DNA of 64,000 nt from an uncultured Chloracidobacterium sp. (GCA_936914845.1 CAKZGE010000003.1:62001-126000); one strand, 5' to 3'. Positions 35,569 to 44,272 are shown, counted from the stretch's first letter. Program-made: numbers and translations. The notes: a model not told the origin generated them from the letters alone.

Positions 35569-37350
35569 TCAATCTTCAAGAGTTTGAGCGATCTTGTCCA
35601 GATTCAAGCTCCTTGCAGACGCATTGAAGATCTCAAAATAGGCCCCGCCGTTTCGGTAAAGTTCTTCGTGGGTGCCGCTTTCAACCATTCGTCCTTCTTT
35701 TAGAACATATATCACATCCGAATCGATAATTTGAGAAATGCTGTGCGAAATTATTACGGTTGTACGGTCTTCTTTTATCGCATCAAGACTGTTTTTGATC
35801 TGTTCCGTGGCAACTGCATCAAGACTTGCTGTCGGTTCATCTAGAAAGATGACCGGCGGATCTTTTAAGAAAAGCCGCGCAATGGCTATTCGCTGTTGCT
35901 GGCCTCCCGAAAGCTGCTGTGCCTCGCTATCGTAACCCTGAGGAAGGTTTTCTATTTGATCGTGGAGATATGCTTTTTTCGCAGCTTCCACCACATCGGC
36001 CTGGTCCGAACGCATATCTCCATATCTGATATTTTCTTCGATCGAGCCTCGAAATATATGATTTTTCTGCAGCACCAGTCCTATTTTTCGCCTCAGCAGG
36101 TGCGTTTCATAATCTGCCAGATCGACACCCTCCAGCATTATGGAACCGCTTGTCGGCTGATAGAATTTACAGAGAAGATTAAGCAAGGTCGATTTGCCGG
36201 CACCCGAAAGGCCCACAAAAGCAACGGTCTTTCCCGCCGGAATGGTCATGTTGACATCCCACAATGCCTGTGTGCCGTTCGGATATACAAAATTCACATC
36301 CTGTAATCGAAATTCCCCGAAAAGCCCGTCCGGCACAAATTCACCGCTTTCTTCGATCTCACGGTCGGCATCGAGTATCTCAAAGAAGCCTTCGGCATAG
36401 GTCAATGCCTCGTTCATTTGATCGTAGATCCGGTGAAGCTGGCGGATCGGTGCCGAAACATTGTTGAAAAGGAGAATATGGAACATTATTGCTCCGATGG
36501 TCATTTGCTCATCAAGTACCAGATAGGCTGTAAGAATGATTATCAGCACCAAACCGACCTGTTCGGCAAAGCTTTTGAGCGCATCGAAAATATAATTTGT
36601 CTTTCGGTGTTTCAATTGAGCTTTGACAAGGGCCTGCTGCAAACCATACTGTTTATCGCGCTCATATTCTTCGCGGACGAAAGATTTTATGACGACGATC
36701 GATTCGATAATATTGAACAACCCGTTCGTCTTTTGCTCGCGAAGACTTCGCAGGCCCCGGCGGACACCTTTCAACAAACTCGCCTGCCGCCAACTCAGCA
36801 AAAAATACACCGGCATTATCGCCGTAGCGACAATTCCTACATAAACATTTGCCGAATACATCAGCACCAAAGCCAGGACGGCATTTGCAAACAGCGGCAG
36901 CAGATCGATGAAGATATTTTGTACGAAGCTCGTCAAGCTTTCCGCTCCGCGGTCTATGCGTGTTTGCAGTTTGCCGGTGGCATTGTCATCATCCGTAAAA
37001 AATGAGTAGCGGTAGGTAAGGATCTTTTCGATCGCAAATTGCGACAAGGAACCGGAAAGCTTCACCCGCAAATTTTCACCGACCATGCTCTGGCCGTACT
37101 TTACGGCTATATTCACGAATTCTTTGGCAAACAGAATAGCGGAAATGAACAGCAGAAGCCGCGTCGATTCCTGGGCATGAATGCCGCGGTCCAAAAGGCC
37201 CTGAACAGAATCTACCGTATAGCGGAGCACCAAAGGGTTGACCTGTGCCGCTAGCGCACCGATAAAGGTCAGCACCAAAGACACGACCATCCAACCACGG
37301 TATGGTTTTACAAATGGCCATAAGCGGCCGATGATCTGCCAAATACTCAT
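35569..37350 (-). CDS. ABC transporter, fused permease and ATPase (exporter type)
   Basis: This is a 593-residue half-transporter that works as a dimer. Six membrane segments occupy about 20-300. The ATPase domain has Walker A GLSGAGKST (380-388), Q-loop LVLQKN, signature LSGGQQQR (480-487), Walker B IFLDEP (501-506) and the switch His in IISHS. The MsbA/BmrA-like layout suggests export of a lipid or hydrophobic compound. The upstream SDR gene ends 3 bases before its ATG, so they form an operon. The substrate is unknown. Confidence 0.9.
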   Translation of the reverse strand: MSIWQIIGRLWPFVKPYRGWMVVSLVLTFIGALAAQVNPLVLRYTVDSVQGLLDRGIHAQESTRLLLFISAILFAKEFVNIAVKYGQSMVGENLRVKLSGSLSQFAIEKILTYRYSFFTDDDNATGKLQTRIDRGAESLTSFVQNIFIDLLPLFANAVLALVLMYSANVYVGIVATAIMPVYFLLSWRQASLLKGVRRGLRSLREQKTNGLFNIIESIVVIKSFVREEYERDKQYGLQQALVKAQLKHRKTNYIFDALKSFAEQVGLVLIIILTAYLVLDEQMTIGAIMFHILLFNNVSAPIRQLHRIYDQMNEALTYAEGFFEILDADREIEESGEFVPDGLFGEFRLQDVNFVYPNGTQALWDVNMTIPAGKTVAFVGLSGAGKSTLLNLLCKFYQPTSGSIMLEGVDLADYETHLLRRKIGLVLQKNHIFRGSIEENIRYGDMRSDQADVVEAAKKAYLHDQIENLPQGYDSEAQQLSGGQQQRIAIARLFLKDPPVIFLDEPTASLDAVATEQIKNSLDAIKEDRTTVIISHSISQIIDSDVIYVLKEGRMVESGTHEELYRNGGAYFEIFNASARSLNLDKIAQTLED

Positions 37351-37353
37351 ACG

Positions 37354-38118
37354 CTAACCGGCGGCCCAACCGCCGTCGATCTCTAACGCCGTGCCGGTAA
37401 CAAAGGCGGCCTCATCGCTTGCCAGATAAAGTATCGCCGCGGCGATCTCTTCCGGCCGTCCCATTCGACCGTTCGCCTGTGTCGAAGCCATTTCGCGATA
37501 TGCTTTTTCCGGATCAGGATATTCCGCCAATCGCTTTTTCACAAATTCCGTCTCAACTCTTCCGGGGCAGATACAGTTTGCCCGGATGCCTTCTAACGCA
37601 TGGTCGATGGCCAAGCATTTGGTCATCCCGACTACCGCAAATTTGGTCGTGCAATATGCCAGCCGATCGCGGATCGCCAAAACACCGCCGATCGACGCTG
37701 TATTGATTATCACGCCGTACTTCCGTTCGATCATGCCAGGTATGAATGACTTGGTCAGCTCGAACATTCCGCGCACATTTACCGCAAACAGACGGTCAAG
37801 ATCATCTCCCGTCGTATCCAAAATTGTACCGACATGGCCAATCCCGGCATTATTGACCAAAATATCCAAGTGGCCGTGTTCTTTTTTCACCACCCTTTCT
37901 GCTTCCACACGATCGGCGTTCCGGACAACATCCAACTTCAGATTAGCTGCCCTATGACCACTCTCGATGATCTTTTCCACTACCGAGCCGCTCGCTGCCT
38001 CATCAATATCAGCAACGTAAACGAAAGCACCGGCGGCGGCCAGTGCGTGACATGCGGCGGCGCCGATCCCCGCAGCACCGCCCGTTACCAATGCTATCTT
38101 TCCGTTAAGTTCGAACAT
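37354..38118 (-). CDS. Short-chain dehydrogenase/reductase
   Basis: The 254-residue SDR has the nucleotide motif TGGAAGIGAA (about 12-21), NNAGIGH, the catalytic serine in INTASIGG, the YCTTK triad (Tyr-x3-Lys), and the C-terminal FVTGTALEIDGGWAAG. An acidic residue after the second strand (VADIDEAAS) favours NAD over NADP. The substrate cannot be told. It is the first gene of a two-gene minus-strand operon with the ABC exporter 3 bases downstream. Confidence 0.9.
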   Translation of the reverse strand: MFELNGKIALVTGGAAGIGAAACHALAAAGAFVYVADIDEAASGSVVEKIIESGHRAANLKLDVVRNADRVEAERVVKKEHGHLDILVNNAGIGHVGTILDTTGDDLDRLFAVNVRGMFELTKSFIPGMIERKYGVIINTASIGGVLAIRDRLAYCTTKFAVVGMTKCLAIDHALEGIRANCICPGRVETEFVKKRLAEYPDPEKAYREMASTQANGRMGRPEEIAAAILYLASDEAAFVTGTALEIDGGWAAG

Positions 38119-38140
38119 AATTTTGTCCTCAGCTTAGAAT

Positions 38141-38169
38141 AAAAAAGCTCGACAGCCGGGCCGCCGAGC
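38141..38169 (-). terminator. Terminator after the GrdB-like gene
   Basis: On the minus strand GCTCG and CGAGC pair, with further weak pairs inside, and run into TTTTTTATT. It lies about 29 bases after the stop of the gene at 38198 and just before the SDR gene. Confidence 0.7.
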
Positions 38170-38197
38170 CTTTCGATTCGAAAAAGTGATCTGCCAG

Positions 38198-38989
38198 CTA
38201 CCTTTCGCCGCGGGCCGCTTCAACCTGTGTTTCCAGCTCAACAGCCAATTTTCTCAGGCCCGGCTGGTCAAAAGTTTCCATCAATCGCAAGGTCTCGTCC
38301 AATATACGCCGTTGGTATTGCGGCCAATTGGGCTTGCCGGAGATCGAACCGAATTCGCCGTCATAGTAAGTAGTTCGCGGCGGACGGACCTTATCAGCGA
38401 TATCATCGTCGATAGCGACCATGATGGTCGGTATGCCGCTCATTTCAAGTCCGCGAGCAACCAAGCCCAATGTTTGATGACACAGACGCGTCGCGGGTAT
38501 CAGCAATGCGGCTTGCACACCATAGCGTTGAAGCCTTTCGGTCAGCCGCGGTGCAATGTCTTCCGCAACGGCTGCCGCATCCGGAATATAACTGCTCAGG
38601 CTCCACCATACCTCGTTGAGCTTGCCGATGACGGAATTTGCCTCATATTCCAGCAATCGGTCGATCGGTATCTGTGCATTCCGGTCGGCCAACACATCTC
38701 GCGGGTCGTAGCCCTTTGCCGAATAAAGCATGTCCTCGGCAGCCACCTCGACAGGTATCTCGCGAAAACGCCTGTCGCCCTCTTTGCTTTCGATGTCAAA
38801 AGCTTCGGTGCCATCGATGTAGCCGCCCGCCGACGAGATCAATGCCAGATTCATCATCGGCAAAGCTCGCCGAACCGGCGTAAAAGGCGAATTGATATTT
38901 TCAACAAATGGATAGCCCGCTAGGCTCGTTCCGCCGTTCCAGCTTTTAAAGCGGTTGCGAAATTGGGGCAATTTTTCGATGATCTCCAT
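38198..38989 (-). CDS. Protein related to glycine/sarcosine/betaine reductase component B
   Basis: The 263-residue protein resembles the selenoprotein B / D-proline reductase family. It has a start LALISSAGGYIDGTEAFD, a block DRNAQIPIDRLLEYEANSVIG, then RLQRYGVQAALLIPATRLCHQTLG and ARGLEMSGIPTIMV. The selenocysteine of GrdB is not seen; a normal Cys lies in TRLCHQT, and there is no in-frame TGA. In aerobic bacteria such relatives are of unknown function, so catalysis of amino-acid reduction should not be assumed. It starts 5 bases after the DUF4149 gene stop and is followed by a terminator. Confidence 0.7.
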   Translation of the reverse strand: MEIIEKLPQFRNRFKSWNGGTSLAGYPFVENINSPFTPVRRALPMMNLALISSAGGYIDGTEAFDIESKEGDRRFREIPVEVAAEDMLYSAKGYDPRDVLADRNAQIPIDRLLEYEANSVIGKLNEVWWSLSSYIPDAAAVAEDIAPRLTERLQRYGVQAALLIPATRLCHQTLGLVARGLEMSGIPTIMVAIDDDIADKVRPPRTTYYDGEFGSISGKPNWPQYQRRILDETLRLMETFDQPGLRKLAVELETQVEAARGER

Positions 38990-38994
38990 AGCTT

Positions 38995-39531
38995 CTATTT
39001 TACAAAAGGTTTATCAAAATCGAACGGGTCATTGGTTGTCTGAGTTTTTGACGCGACCGGCACAAAGGTGCGGGCGGCAATAATGAAGAATGCAGCGAGT
39101 GCAGCGATCATCGCCGCCATCAGCAGCCATTCGGAATATTGATGCAGCTGGTTGAATTGAATGCGAAGCGGATCATCCACCGCCACTTCATCTATCGGCC
39201 GGCCCATTTGAGCGCGGATCGAAAGTATCATCAACCCGATCACAAATTGGGCGACGGCACACGCCGCCGTCAATATCAAAAGCAGAAATCTTTCGACCCA
39301 TACACCAAGCTTATTCGCATTGCGAATACCGACCAAAGATGTCAGCAGCAATATTAGGCCGATCGCGACTCCGCTGTAGTTCAAGATAGATAGCGTTCGG
39401 CCGACCACCGCTCCCGCCAGGTCTCTTGCCGGCAGCACTGCAAATGCACTCTGCGCGACCGCGATAAAAAAACACGCGGCCCCAAGCCAAAGGCCAAGCA
39501 GCAGCGATCTGATGTTAGATAAAAATCTCAT
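38995..39531 (-). CDS. DUF4149-type membrane protein
   Basis: The protein from ATG at 39531 has 178 residues and four hydrophobic segments: near 3-28, 40-62, 76-98 and 130-152. The pattern GLWLGAACFFIAVAQSAF at the start and HQYSEWLLMAAMIAALAAFF at the end fits the DUF4149 family of four-helix membrane proteins. A TTG six codons upstream is an alternative start. Function is unknown. It is transcribed with the GrdB-like gene 5 bases downstream and is divergent from the gene at 39695. Confidence 0.7.
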   Translation of the reverse strand: MRFLSNIRSLLLGLWLGAACFFIAVAQSAFAVLPARDLAGAVVGRTLSILNYSGVAIGLILLLTSLVGIRNANKLGVWVERFLLLILTAACAVAQFVIGLMILSIRAQMGRPIDEVAVDDPLRIQFNQLHQYSEWLLMAAMIAALAAFFIIAARTFVPVASKTQTTNDPFDFDKPFVK

Positions 39532-39694
39532 ATCGGCAAACGCGTCCAAAAGGCTGAATGCTTAAGTGTTTATTATGGAATTTTTCAGCGGAAAGGGCAA
39601 AAAAGAGCGTCGATTTTCACTCATTTGATTTTTTTTGTCTTGTGTGTCCGTTTCTACCGATAATTTTCGCATTGTTTGGCAGGAGAAAGATTCA

Positions 39695-40297
39695 ATGGCA
39701 GATTATTCAATATTTACAAAATGCGCTTCTGACTGGGAAGTGACCAGTTACGGAGATTTTGGGGCGTATGCCGGTGTGGGCGGCAAGATCGCTCATATGA
39801 AATTTCGTAGCCCGATCCTTAAAACGTCAATGCATACTGCCTTTGTTATGGGCGGCGTCGGTGTCGGTGTCGAATTTAAATTAAGTCTTTTCACCCAATT
39901 GATGAAAGCCGTAGAGAATATATGGAAAAGCGCAAAATCAGCTCAGGCAGAAAAGAACTACACGAAACTGATCTGTCATCGGCCTTTTTCGCTGGATGAT
40001 ATTGACCAGGCCAATGCCGGAACCGCCGAAACGGCTTTTGTTGTAGCATTTGGTTACGGTGTGGGCATTGTACACGCTTCGGCCTCGAGCCGCGGCCCGT
40101 GCAAAGGAGCCTTTATCTTTTCGATACCTGCTTCGGTTGATGCTGACTACGGCCTGAAGATGGAGGCAGCGGCCTCCGGCGGCTACTTTTTGGGTCTAAA
40201 CAACAAATACGGTGCCATGATGGCAGACGACCGGTGGGAACGCGAAAAAAGCCGTAAGGCTTCGGACCCGCTTATCAGACCCGCCGGCGGGTTTTAG
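39695..40297 (+). CDS. Hypothetical Gly-rich protein
   Basis: The ATG at 39695 is preceded by AGGAG at 9 bases, which fixes the start; 200 residues. I do not recognise the family. The chain has Gly/Val-rich stretches (FGAYAGVGGKIAHMKF, FVMGGVGVGVEFKLSL, FVVAFGYGVGIVHASA) with a charged middle (KSAKSAQAEKNYTKL) and a basic C-terminus. This resembles an all-beta or Gly-rich sheet protein with no signal peptide, so it is possibly cytoplasmic or secreted by another route. It stands alone with a strong terminator downstream. Confidence 0.7.
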   Translation: MADYSIFTKCASDWEVTSYGDFGAYAGVGGKIAHMKFRSPILKTSMHTAFVMGGVGVGVEFKLSLFTQLMKAVENIWKSAKSAQAEKNYTKLICHRPFSLDDIDQANAGTAETAFVVAFGYGVGIVHASASSRGPCKGAFIFSIPASVDADYGLKMEAAASGGYFLGLNNKYGAMMADDRWEREKSRKASDPLIRPAGGF

Positions 40298-40334
40298 AAG
40301 ATCCCACATCTCCCTTGCATTACCCCCCCCTTAC

Positions 40335-40375
40335 GGTTTCGAAAGATCCCTTCCGACTTTCGAAACCTTTTTTTA
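40335..40375 (+). terminator. Rho-independent terminator
   Basis: A perfect 11-bp stem GGTTTCGAAAG / CTTTCGAAACC is followed by seven T. It ends the gene at 39695 and its T-run touches the last codon of convergent sufU. A run of eight C precedes it (40323-40330). Confidence 0.93.
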
Positions 40376-40822
40376 TTCGGTTGAGATCTCTTGCTCGCCG
40401 GTGAGTGCGGCATTAAGCGTATGCCAGCTTAGACTGGCACATTTCACGCGGGCCGGAAATTCAAGCACTCCGGCAAAGATCTTTAGTTTGCCCAGATCAT
40501 TATTTTCCGCTTCAACATCCAATTCCCCCGTTACCATCCGGTGAAATTCGTTGAATAATTTTGCGGCTTCCTCGATCGAACGCCCCTTTACAGCCTGGGT
40601 CATCATGCTCGCCGAAGCTTTTGAAATAGCACACCCCGAGCCTTTGAACGCAACATCTGCCACCTTGTCGCCGTCAAGTTTTACATAGACCCGCAGAGCA
40701 TCTCCGCACAGAGGGTTCTTCCCATCGGCGGTCTTATCGGCGTCTTGAATATCGCGAAAATTTCGCGGATTCTTATTGTGTTCCAGGATCACTTCCTGGT
40801 AAAGATCATTTAGTTCAGACAT
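40373..40822 (-). CDS. sufU: SufU-type iron-sulfur assembly protein
   Basis: The 149-residue protein has the family cysteines in place: C39 in NPLCGD (with D41), C64 in GSGCAISKAS and C128 in ARVKCASL. The 18-21 residue insertion between the second and third Cys blocks (VTGELDVEAENNDLGK) marks SufU rather than IscU. In Gram-positive relatives SufU passes sulfur from SufS to SufBCD. SufS and SufBCD are not in this window. It starts 7 bases after the stop of the nfu gene, forming a two-gene operon. Confidence 0.93.
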   Translation of the reverse strand: MSELNDLYQEVILEHNKNPRNFRDIQDADKTADGKNPLCGDALRVYVKLDGDKVADVAFKGSGCAISKASASMMTQAVKGRSIEEAAKLFNEFHRMVTGELDVEAENNDLGKLKIFAGVLEFPARVKCASLSWHTLNAALTGEQEISTE

Positions 40823-40829
40823 CCTGTTT

Positions 40830-41396
40830 CTAAACTGCGACTACCTCAATATCCGGATCGATCTCTTCCTTGATCATATTTTCTATCGCCATCAGCGTTC
40901 CGGTCAAAGAGCTTGGACAGCTACCGCAAGCCCCTTCATATCTGATCGTCAATCGCTTTTCCTCCAAGCCGACCACTTCTAGCCATCCGCCGTCGCTTGC
41001 CAAAAACGGCCTGATCCGGTCATCTAAAAGCTGATTGATCTCGGCAATTTGCGGGTCGTCGTTCGCCGCCGCCGCTATTGCCCCGCCAACAGCCATCGCC
41101 GCCGCCTTTCCACTGCCTGCGGAAACCACCGCTTCAGCGGCTCGTATCGGCACCGCCAATGCCGGCAAGATCTCGTCCCATTCGGCGTCGTCCGACTTTT
41201 CCACCGTGATCATTTTGTCCATATAAAAGACGGACTCTACATCGCCCACCTCGAATATGGATCTGGCTAATTCATTCTCGGCTGCGTCAACAGCTGTCTT
41301 GAACGAATGGGATGTGCCGTTGGAAACCGGTTCTTTCAAAATGAATTTCACGGCATTTGGGTTCGGCGTTTCTTGTATATCAGCGATCTTTGGCAT
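40830..41396 (-). CDS. nfuA: Nfu-type iron-sulfur carrier protein
   Basis: The 188-residue protein has an N-terminal Nfu_N domain ([14 protein letters not shown], 7-20), an Ala-rich linker (about 90-112), and a C-terminal NifU/Nfu domain with the cluster-binding CGSC (C157, C160) in [14 protein letters not shown]. Such carriers bind a shared [4Fe-4S] cluster in a dimer and deliver it to target enzymes. It is the first gene of the nfu-sufU operon and has a perfect dyad 12 bases upstream of its ATG. The exact paralogue name is uncertain. Confidence 0.92.
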   Translation of the reverse strand: MPKIADIQETPNPNAVKFILKEPVSNGTSHSFKTAVDAAENELARSIFEVGDVESVFYMDKMITVEKSDDAEWDEILPALAVPIRAAEAVVSAGSGKAAAMAVGGAIAAAANDDPQIAEINQLLDDRIRPFLASDGGWLEVVGLEEKRLTIRYEGACGSCPSSLTGTLMAIENMIKEEIDPDIEVVAV

Positions 41397-41407
41397 TTCA
41401 TTAAAAC

Positions 41408-41441
41408 AAAATGTAATCTTTACATTTTAATAAACATTATA
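41408..41441 (-). promoter_or_regulatory. Promoter and perfect dyad before the nfu-sufU operon
   Basis: On the minus strand the -10 is TATAAT (41441-41436); no strong -35 is seen in the GC-rich DNA upstream. Downstream of it AAAATGTAA and TTACATTTT, separated by TCT, make a 9-bp perfect dyad (41408-41428) that would cover the transcription start. The position suits a repressor site, for example an iron or Fe-S sensing regulator; this is inference. Confidence 0.55.
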
Positions 41442-41544
41442 CACGCGCCCGCGCCCAAAAACAAAAAGCAGGCTCAAAACGCGCAATTCCAGCACGCAGC
41501 CCGCCCTTCGGCGATCAACTTAGGTTTCCTTGTGGTATCGAAAG

Positions 41545-41733
41545 CTATTCGGTGATATGAATGTCTTCTGTCTTTCCGATCCTGCCGGACAAGAATAGTC
41601 CGCTGAATATCAACGTCAGGATCAAAAACAAGACCGCTGCCCCAAAATAGAGCTTATTATCACCGCTGCTGAGATAAACGTAGAAGCTGACCCCGCACAG
41701 GATCAAAGAAATCAAAGCCAGTAAACCCTTCAC
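41545..41733 (-). CDS. Small two-helix membrane protein
   Basis: A GTG at 41733 is preceded by GGAGGTGATTTT, a near-perfect ribosome site, giving 62 residues. The longer upstream frame is probably not translated. Two hydrophobic segments (about 3-22 and 28-50) flank YLSSGDNKLYFG, and the tail is charged (GRIGKTEDIHITE). Such DUF-like small membrane proteins are common, and no function is known. It lies 148 bases upstream of the nfu gene on the same strand but is probably separate because of the promoter between them. Confidence 0.65.
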   Translation of the reverse strand: MKGLLALISLILCGVSFYVYLSSGDNKLYFGAAVLFLILTLIFSGLFLSGRIGKTEDIHITE

Positions 41734-42145
41734 AAAATCACCTCCAAAATTCAAAGCATGAAACTTACGGAGTTCTTGCCGGTTCTCACAGCCGCAAGAT
41801 CGAAGGACCGCACCTTCTTGTTGAAGCTGCAAATTTGTTGATCAACTGCCTATCCTAAGTGCTACTTATAGTAATATTATTTCATCCTTAAAGGCAAGCT
41901 TTTTAAACCGCCCCGGTTACGAAGTTTTTGCTTTGGTTTCGCAGCCGCCTCGGCCATCGTCCCGGGACCTCCGACGCGGTACACAAAACCTGAAAGACCC
42001 TTCTTCGGGCCTGCTTCTTTCATATAAAAGTATCTTTCGCCGCCCGCCTTTGTTATAGTCAAACTATTGTAAACCCCATTTCGTGGTGAACGCCGCTTGC
42101 CCCCGGTTTCGCTGATCTTTTAGGGCAGTATTTTTTTCTTTAATT
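41734..42145. other. 412-base region without a confident gene
   Basis: On the minus strand a 48-codon frame from ATG at 42023 to 41877 (MKEAGPKKGLSGFVYRVGGP) has a basic, protein-like composition but no clear ribosome site, so it is only a possible small gene. The remainder shows no hairpin or repeat that I can defend. Confidence 0.4.
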
Positions 42146-43108
42146 ATGAACCGTTCTGATGTAGTAAAGGCTTGGGGCAGAATTTTGACCGGCCGCTATC
42201 CGTCGCTTTCGATCGAGATCACCCGCGAATGCCCGCTTCGCTGTCCGGGTTGTTACGCGTACGAACCCGAACATCTTGACGTCGGCGAACTGCGCACTTT
42301 GGCCGATTTTAAGGGCGATGACCTTATCGATAACGTCATTGGTTTGGTAAAAAAACACAAACCGCTTCACCTTTCGATTGTTGGCGGCGAACCGCTCGTC
42401 CGCTTTCGTGAATTGAACATTCTATTGCCAAAACTTAGCGAAATGGGCGTGGCAGTTCAATTAGTGACGAGCGCTGTGCGGGAGATCCCGAAAGAATGGC
42501 GGCATATCGAAGGGTTATATCTGGTTGTTTCAATTGATGGGCTGCAGCCGGAACATGACGCCCGCCGCAAACCGGCTACGTATGAAAGGATCTTGCGGAA
42601 CATTAAAGACCAAGAGATAACGGTGCATTGCACCATTACTTCGCAAACCGCTCAACGCGAAGGTTATTACCGCGAGTTTTTAGAATTTTGGACCTCGCAG
42701 CCCGAAGTGAAGAAGGTTTGGTTCAGTCTCTTCACTCCGCAGATCGGTGCCGATTGCGAAGAGATCTTGTCGCCTGATGTACGTGCAAATATCCTTTCCG
42801 AATTGGCCGAACTCCGCAACGAATTTCCGAAGTTGGTGATGCCGAATCTGGTTCTGGAAGGTTATCGCAACCCGCCGAAATCGCCGGATGAATGCATCTT
42901 TGCCCGTACAACATTGAATATAACGGCGGATCTGAAGAATCGGGTCACGCCTTGCCAATTTGGCGGAACACCGGATTGTTCGCAATGCGGATGCATCGCT
43001 TCGGCAGGCTTGGCCGCAGTCGGCAGTTACCGTCTGTTCAATATTATGCCGCTGAGAAAGATCTTTGACGCTTCGGATCGCGTCGGCAAGATGATAAACC
43101 CGGCATAA
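42146..43108 (+). CDS. Radical SAM protein
   Basis: The 320-residue protein has the radical SAM cluster motif CPLRCPGCY (C29, C33, C36), followed by SIVGGEPLV (the GGE motif) and VVSIDGLQPEHDARR. The C-terminal part has extra cysteines (PDECIF, TPCQFGGTPDCSQCGC) that could bind an auxiliary cluster of the SPASM or twitch kind. The reaction is unknown. HpnH-type or peptide-modifying relatives share this layout, but no partner peptide or hopanoid gene is seen nearby. Confidence 0.85.
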   Translation: MNRSDVVKAWGRILTGRYPSLSIEITRECPLRCPGCYAYEPEHLDVGELRTLADFKGDDLIDNVIGLVKKHKPLHLSIVGGEPLVRFRELNILLPKLSEMGVAVQLVTSAVREIPKEWRHIEGLYLVVSIDGLQPEHDARRKPATYERILRNIKDQEITVHCTITSQTAQREGYYREFLEFWTSQPEVKKVWFSLFTPQIGADCEEILSPDVRANILSELAELRNEFPKLVMPNLVLEGYRNPPKSPDECIFARTTLNITADLKNRVTPCQFGGTPDCSQCGCIASAGLAAVGSYRLFNIMPLRKIFDASDRVGKMINPA

Positions 43109-43113
43109 TGGCT

Positions 43114-43163
43114 ACACCATATGTTGTGGTATCTTTGTAGTCGCGGTACACTATCGTCTATAC
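43114..43163 (+). promoter_or_regulatory. NrdR-like boxes overlapping the R2 gene promoter
   Basis: Box 1 ACACCATATGTTGTGG (43114-43129) matches the NrdR consensus acaCwAtATaTwGtgt at 13 of 16 positions. Box 2 ACACTATCGTCTATAC (43148-43163) is weaker. They start 34 bases apart. TTGTGG (43124-43129) and TACACT (43147-43152), 17 bases apart, could be the -35 and -10, so the boxes cover the promoter as expected for NrdR repression. Confidence 0.55.
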
Positions 43164-43244
43164 ATCGCCACTGCTCCAAACCATTCTGTTTGGGTTAAAG
43201 TGGTTTTGTGGCGCCTAAGACATTGTTAAGGAGAAAAATTGACC

Positions 43245-44243
43245 ATGCTGCTTGATCCCGGCTTTAACCTGACCCTCCGACCGATGAAATATCCCGATTT
43301 CTACGAAATGTATAAGAACGCGATCAAGAATACATGGACGGTGGAAGAGGTCGATTTTTCAACGGATGTAACTGATCTGCGCAACAAAATGACTCCGGCC
43401 GAACGTCACATGATCAATCGGTTGGTCGCTTTTTTTGCTACCGGCGATTCCATAGTTTCTAATAATTTGGTCCTTAACCTTTATAAACACATCAATGCGC
43501 CCGAAGCTCGTATGTATCTTTCGCGGCAGCTTTTTGAAGAGGCCGTGCACGTCCAGTTCTATCTAACACTGCTTGATACTTACATCCCGGACATCCACGA
43601 ACGAGAACAAGCCTTTGCCGCGATCGAAAATATTCCTTCAATTCGGGCAAAAGGCGATTTTTGCATGCGTTGGATCGATTCAATTCAGGAACTGGATTCG
43701 CTTCGAACACGCGAAGACCGGCAAAAATTTCTGCTTAACCTGATCTGTTTCGCCACCTGTATCGAAGGCCTCTTTTTCTTTGCCGCATTTGCATACGTTT
43801 ATTTTCTGCGTTCAAAGGGCCTACTACACGGACTTGCCGCCGGCACGAACTGGGTCTTTCGCGACGAATCGGCTCATATGGCGTTTGCCTTGGAGGTAGT
43901 AAAGACCGTTCGCACCGAAGAACCGGACCTGTTTGACGCAGAAATGCAGCAAAATATCGTAAAGATGCTGCAGGAAGCCGTTGAATGCGAAATGCAATTT
44001 GCAAACGACATACTTAGCGGAGGAGTCGCCGGCCTTTCGGTAGCCGACATGCGTCGCTACCTGGAATTTATTGCCGACCAGAGATTGGTTATGTTGGGGC
44101 TGCAAAAGGTTTACGGTGCGAAAAATCCTTTTGCCTTCATGGACCTTCAAGATGTTCAGGAACTCGCCAATTTCTTCGAGCGGCGCGTTTCCGCCTATCA
44201 AGTAGCCGTCGCCGGCGATGTCAGCTTTGAAGAAGCCTTTTAG
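43245..44243 (+). CDS. nrdB: Class I ribonucleotide reductase small subunit (R2)
   Basis: R2 houses the di-metal site and radical needed by NrdA to make deoxynucleotides. Numbered from ATG at 43245 (332 residues), the ligands are D68, E99, H102, E174, E208 and H211 (motifs FEEAVH, CIEGLFF, RDESAH). The radical tyrosine is Y106 (EAVHVQFY), four residues after the histidine, as in class Ia. TTG at 43239 is an alternative start: AGGAG lies 5 bases before TTG and 11 before ATG. No large subunit is in the window, so the gene is separated from nrdA. Confidence 0.94.
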   Translation: MLLDPGFNLTLRPMKYPDFYEMYKNAIKNTWTVEEVDFSTDVTDLRNKMTPAERHMINRLVAFFATGDSIVSNNLVLNLYKHINAPEARMYLSRQLFEEAVHVQFYLTLLDTYIPDIHEREQAFAAIENIPSIRAKGDFCMRWIDSIQELDSLRTREDRQKFLLNLICFATCIEGLFFFAAFAYVYFLRSKGLLHGLAAGTNWVFRDESAHMAFALEVVKTVRTEEPDLFDAEMQQNIVKMLQEAVECEMQFANDILSGGVAGLSVADMRRYLEFIADQRLVMLGLQKVYGAKNPFAFMDLQDVQELANFFERRVSAYQVAVAGDVSFEEAF

Positions 44244-44272
44244 GCATCGTTTCTCATTTGGCGAGAAATTTC

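Noticed and set aside
38198..38989. Functional glycine or proline reductase selenoprotein
   Set aside because: There is no in-frame TGA, no selenocysteine, and no partner reductase genes nearby; only family resemblance is claimed.
41877..42023. Small basic protein MKEAGPKKGLSG...
   Set aside because: Composition is plausible but there is no ribosome site and no recognised family, so it is not listed as a gene.
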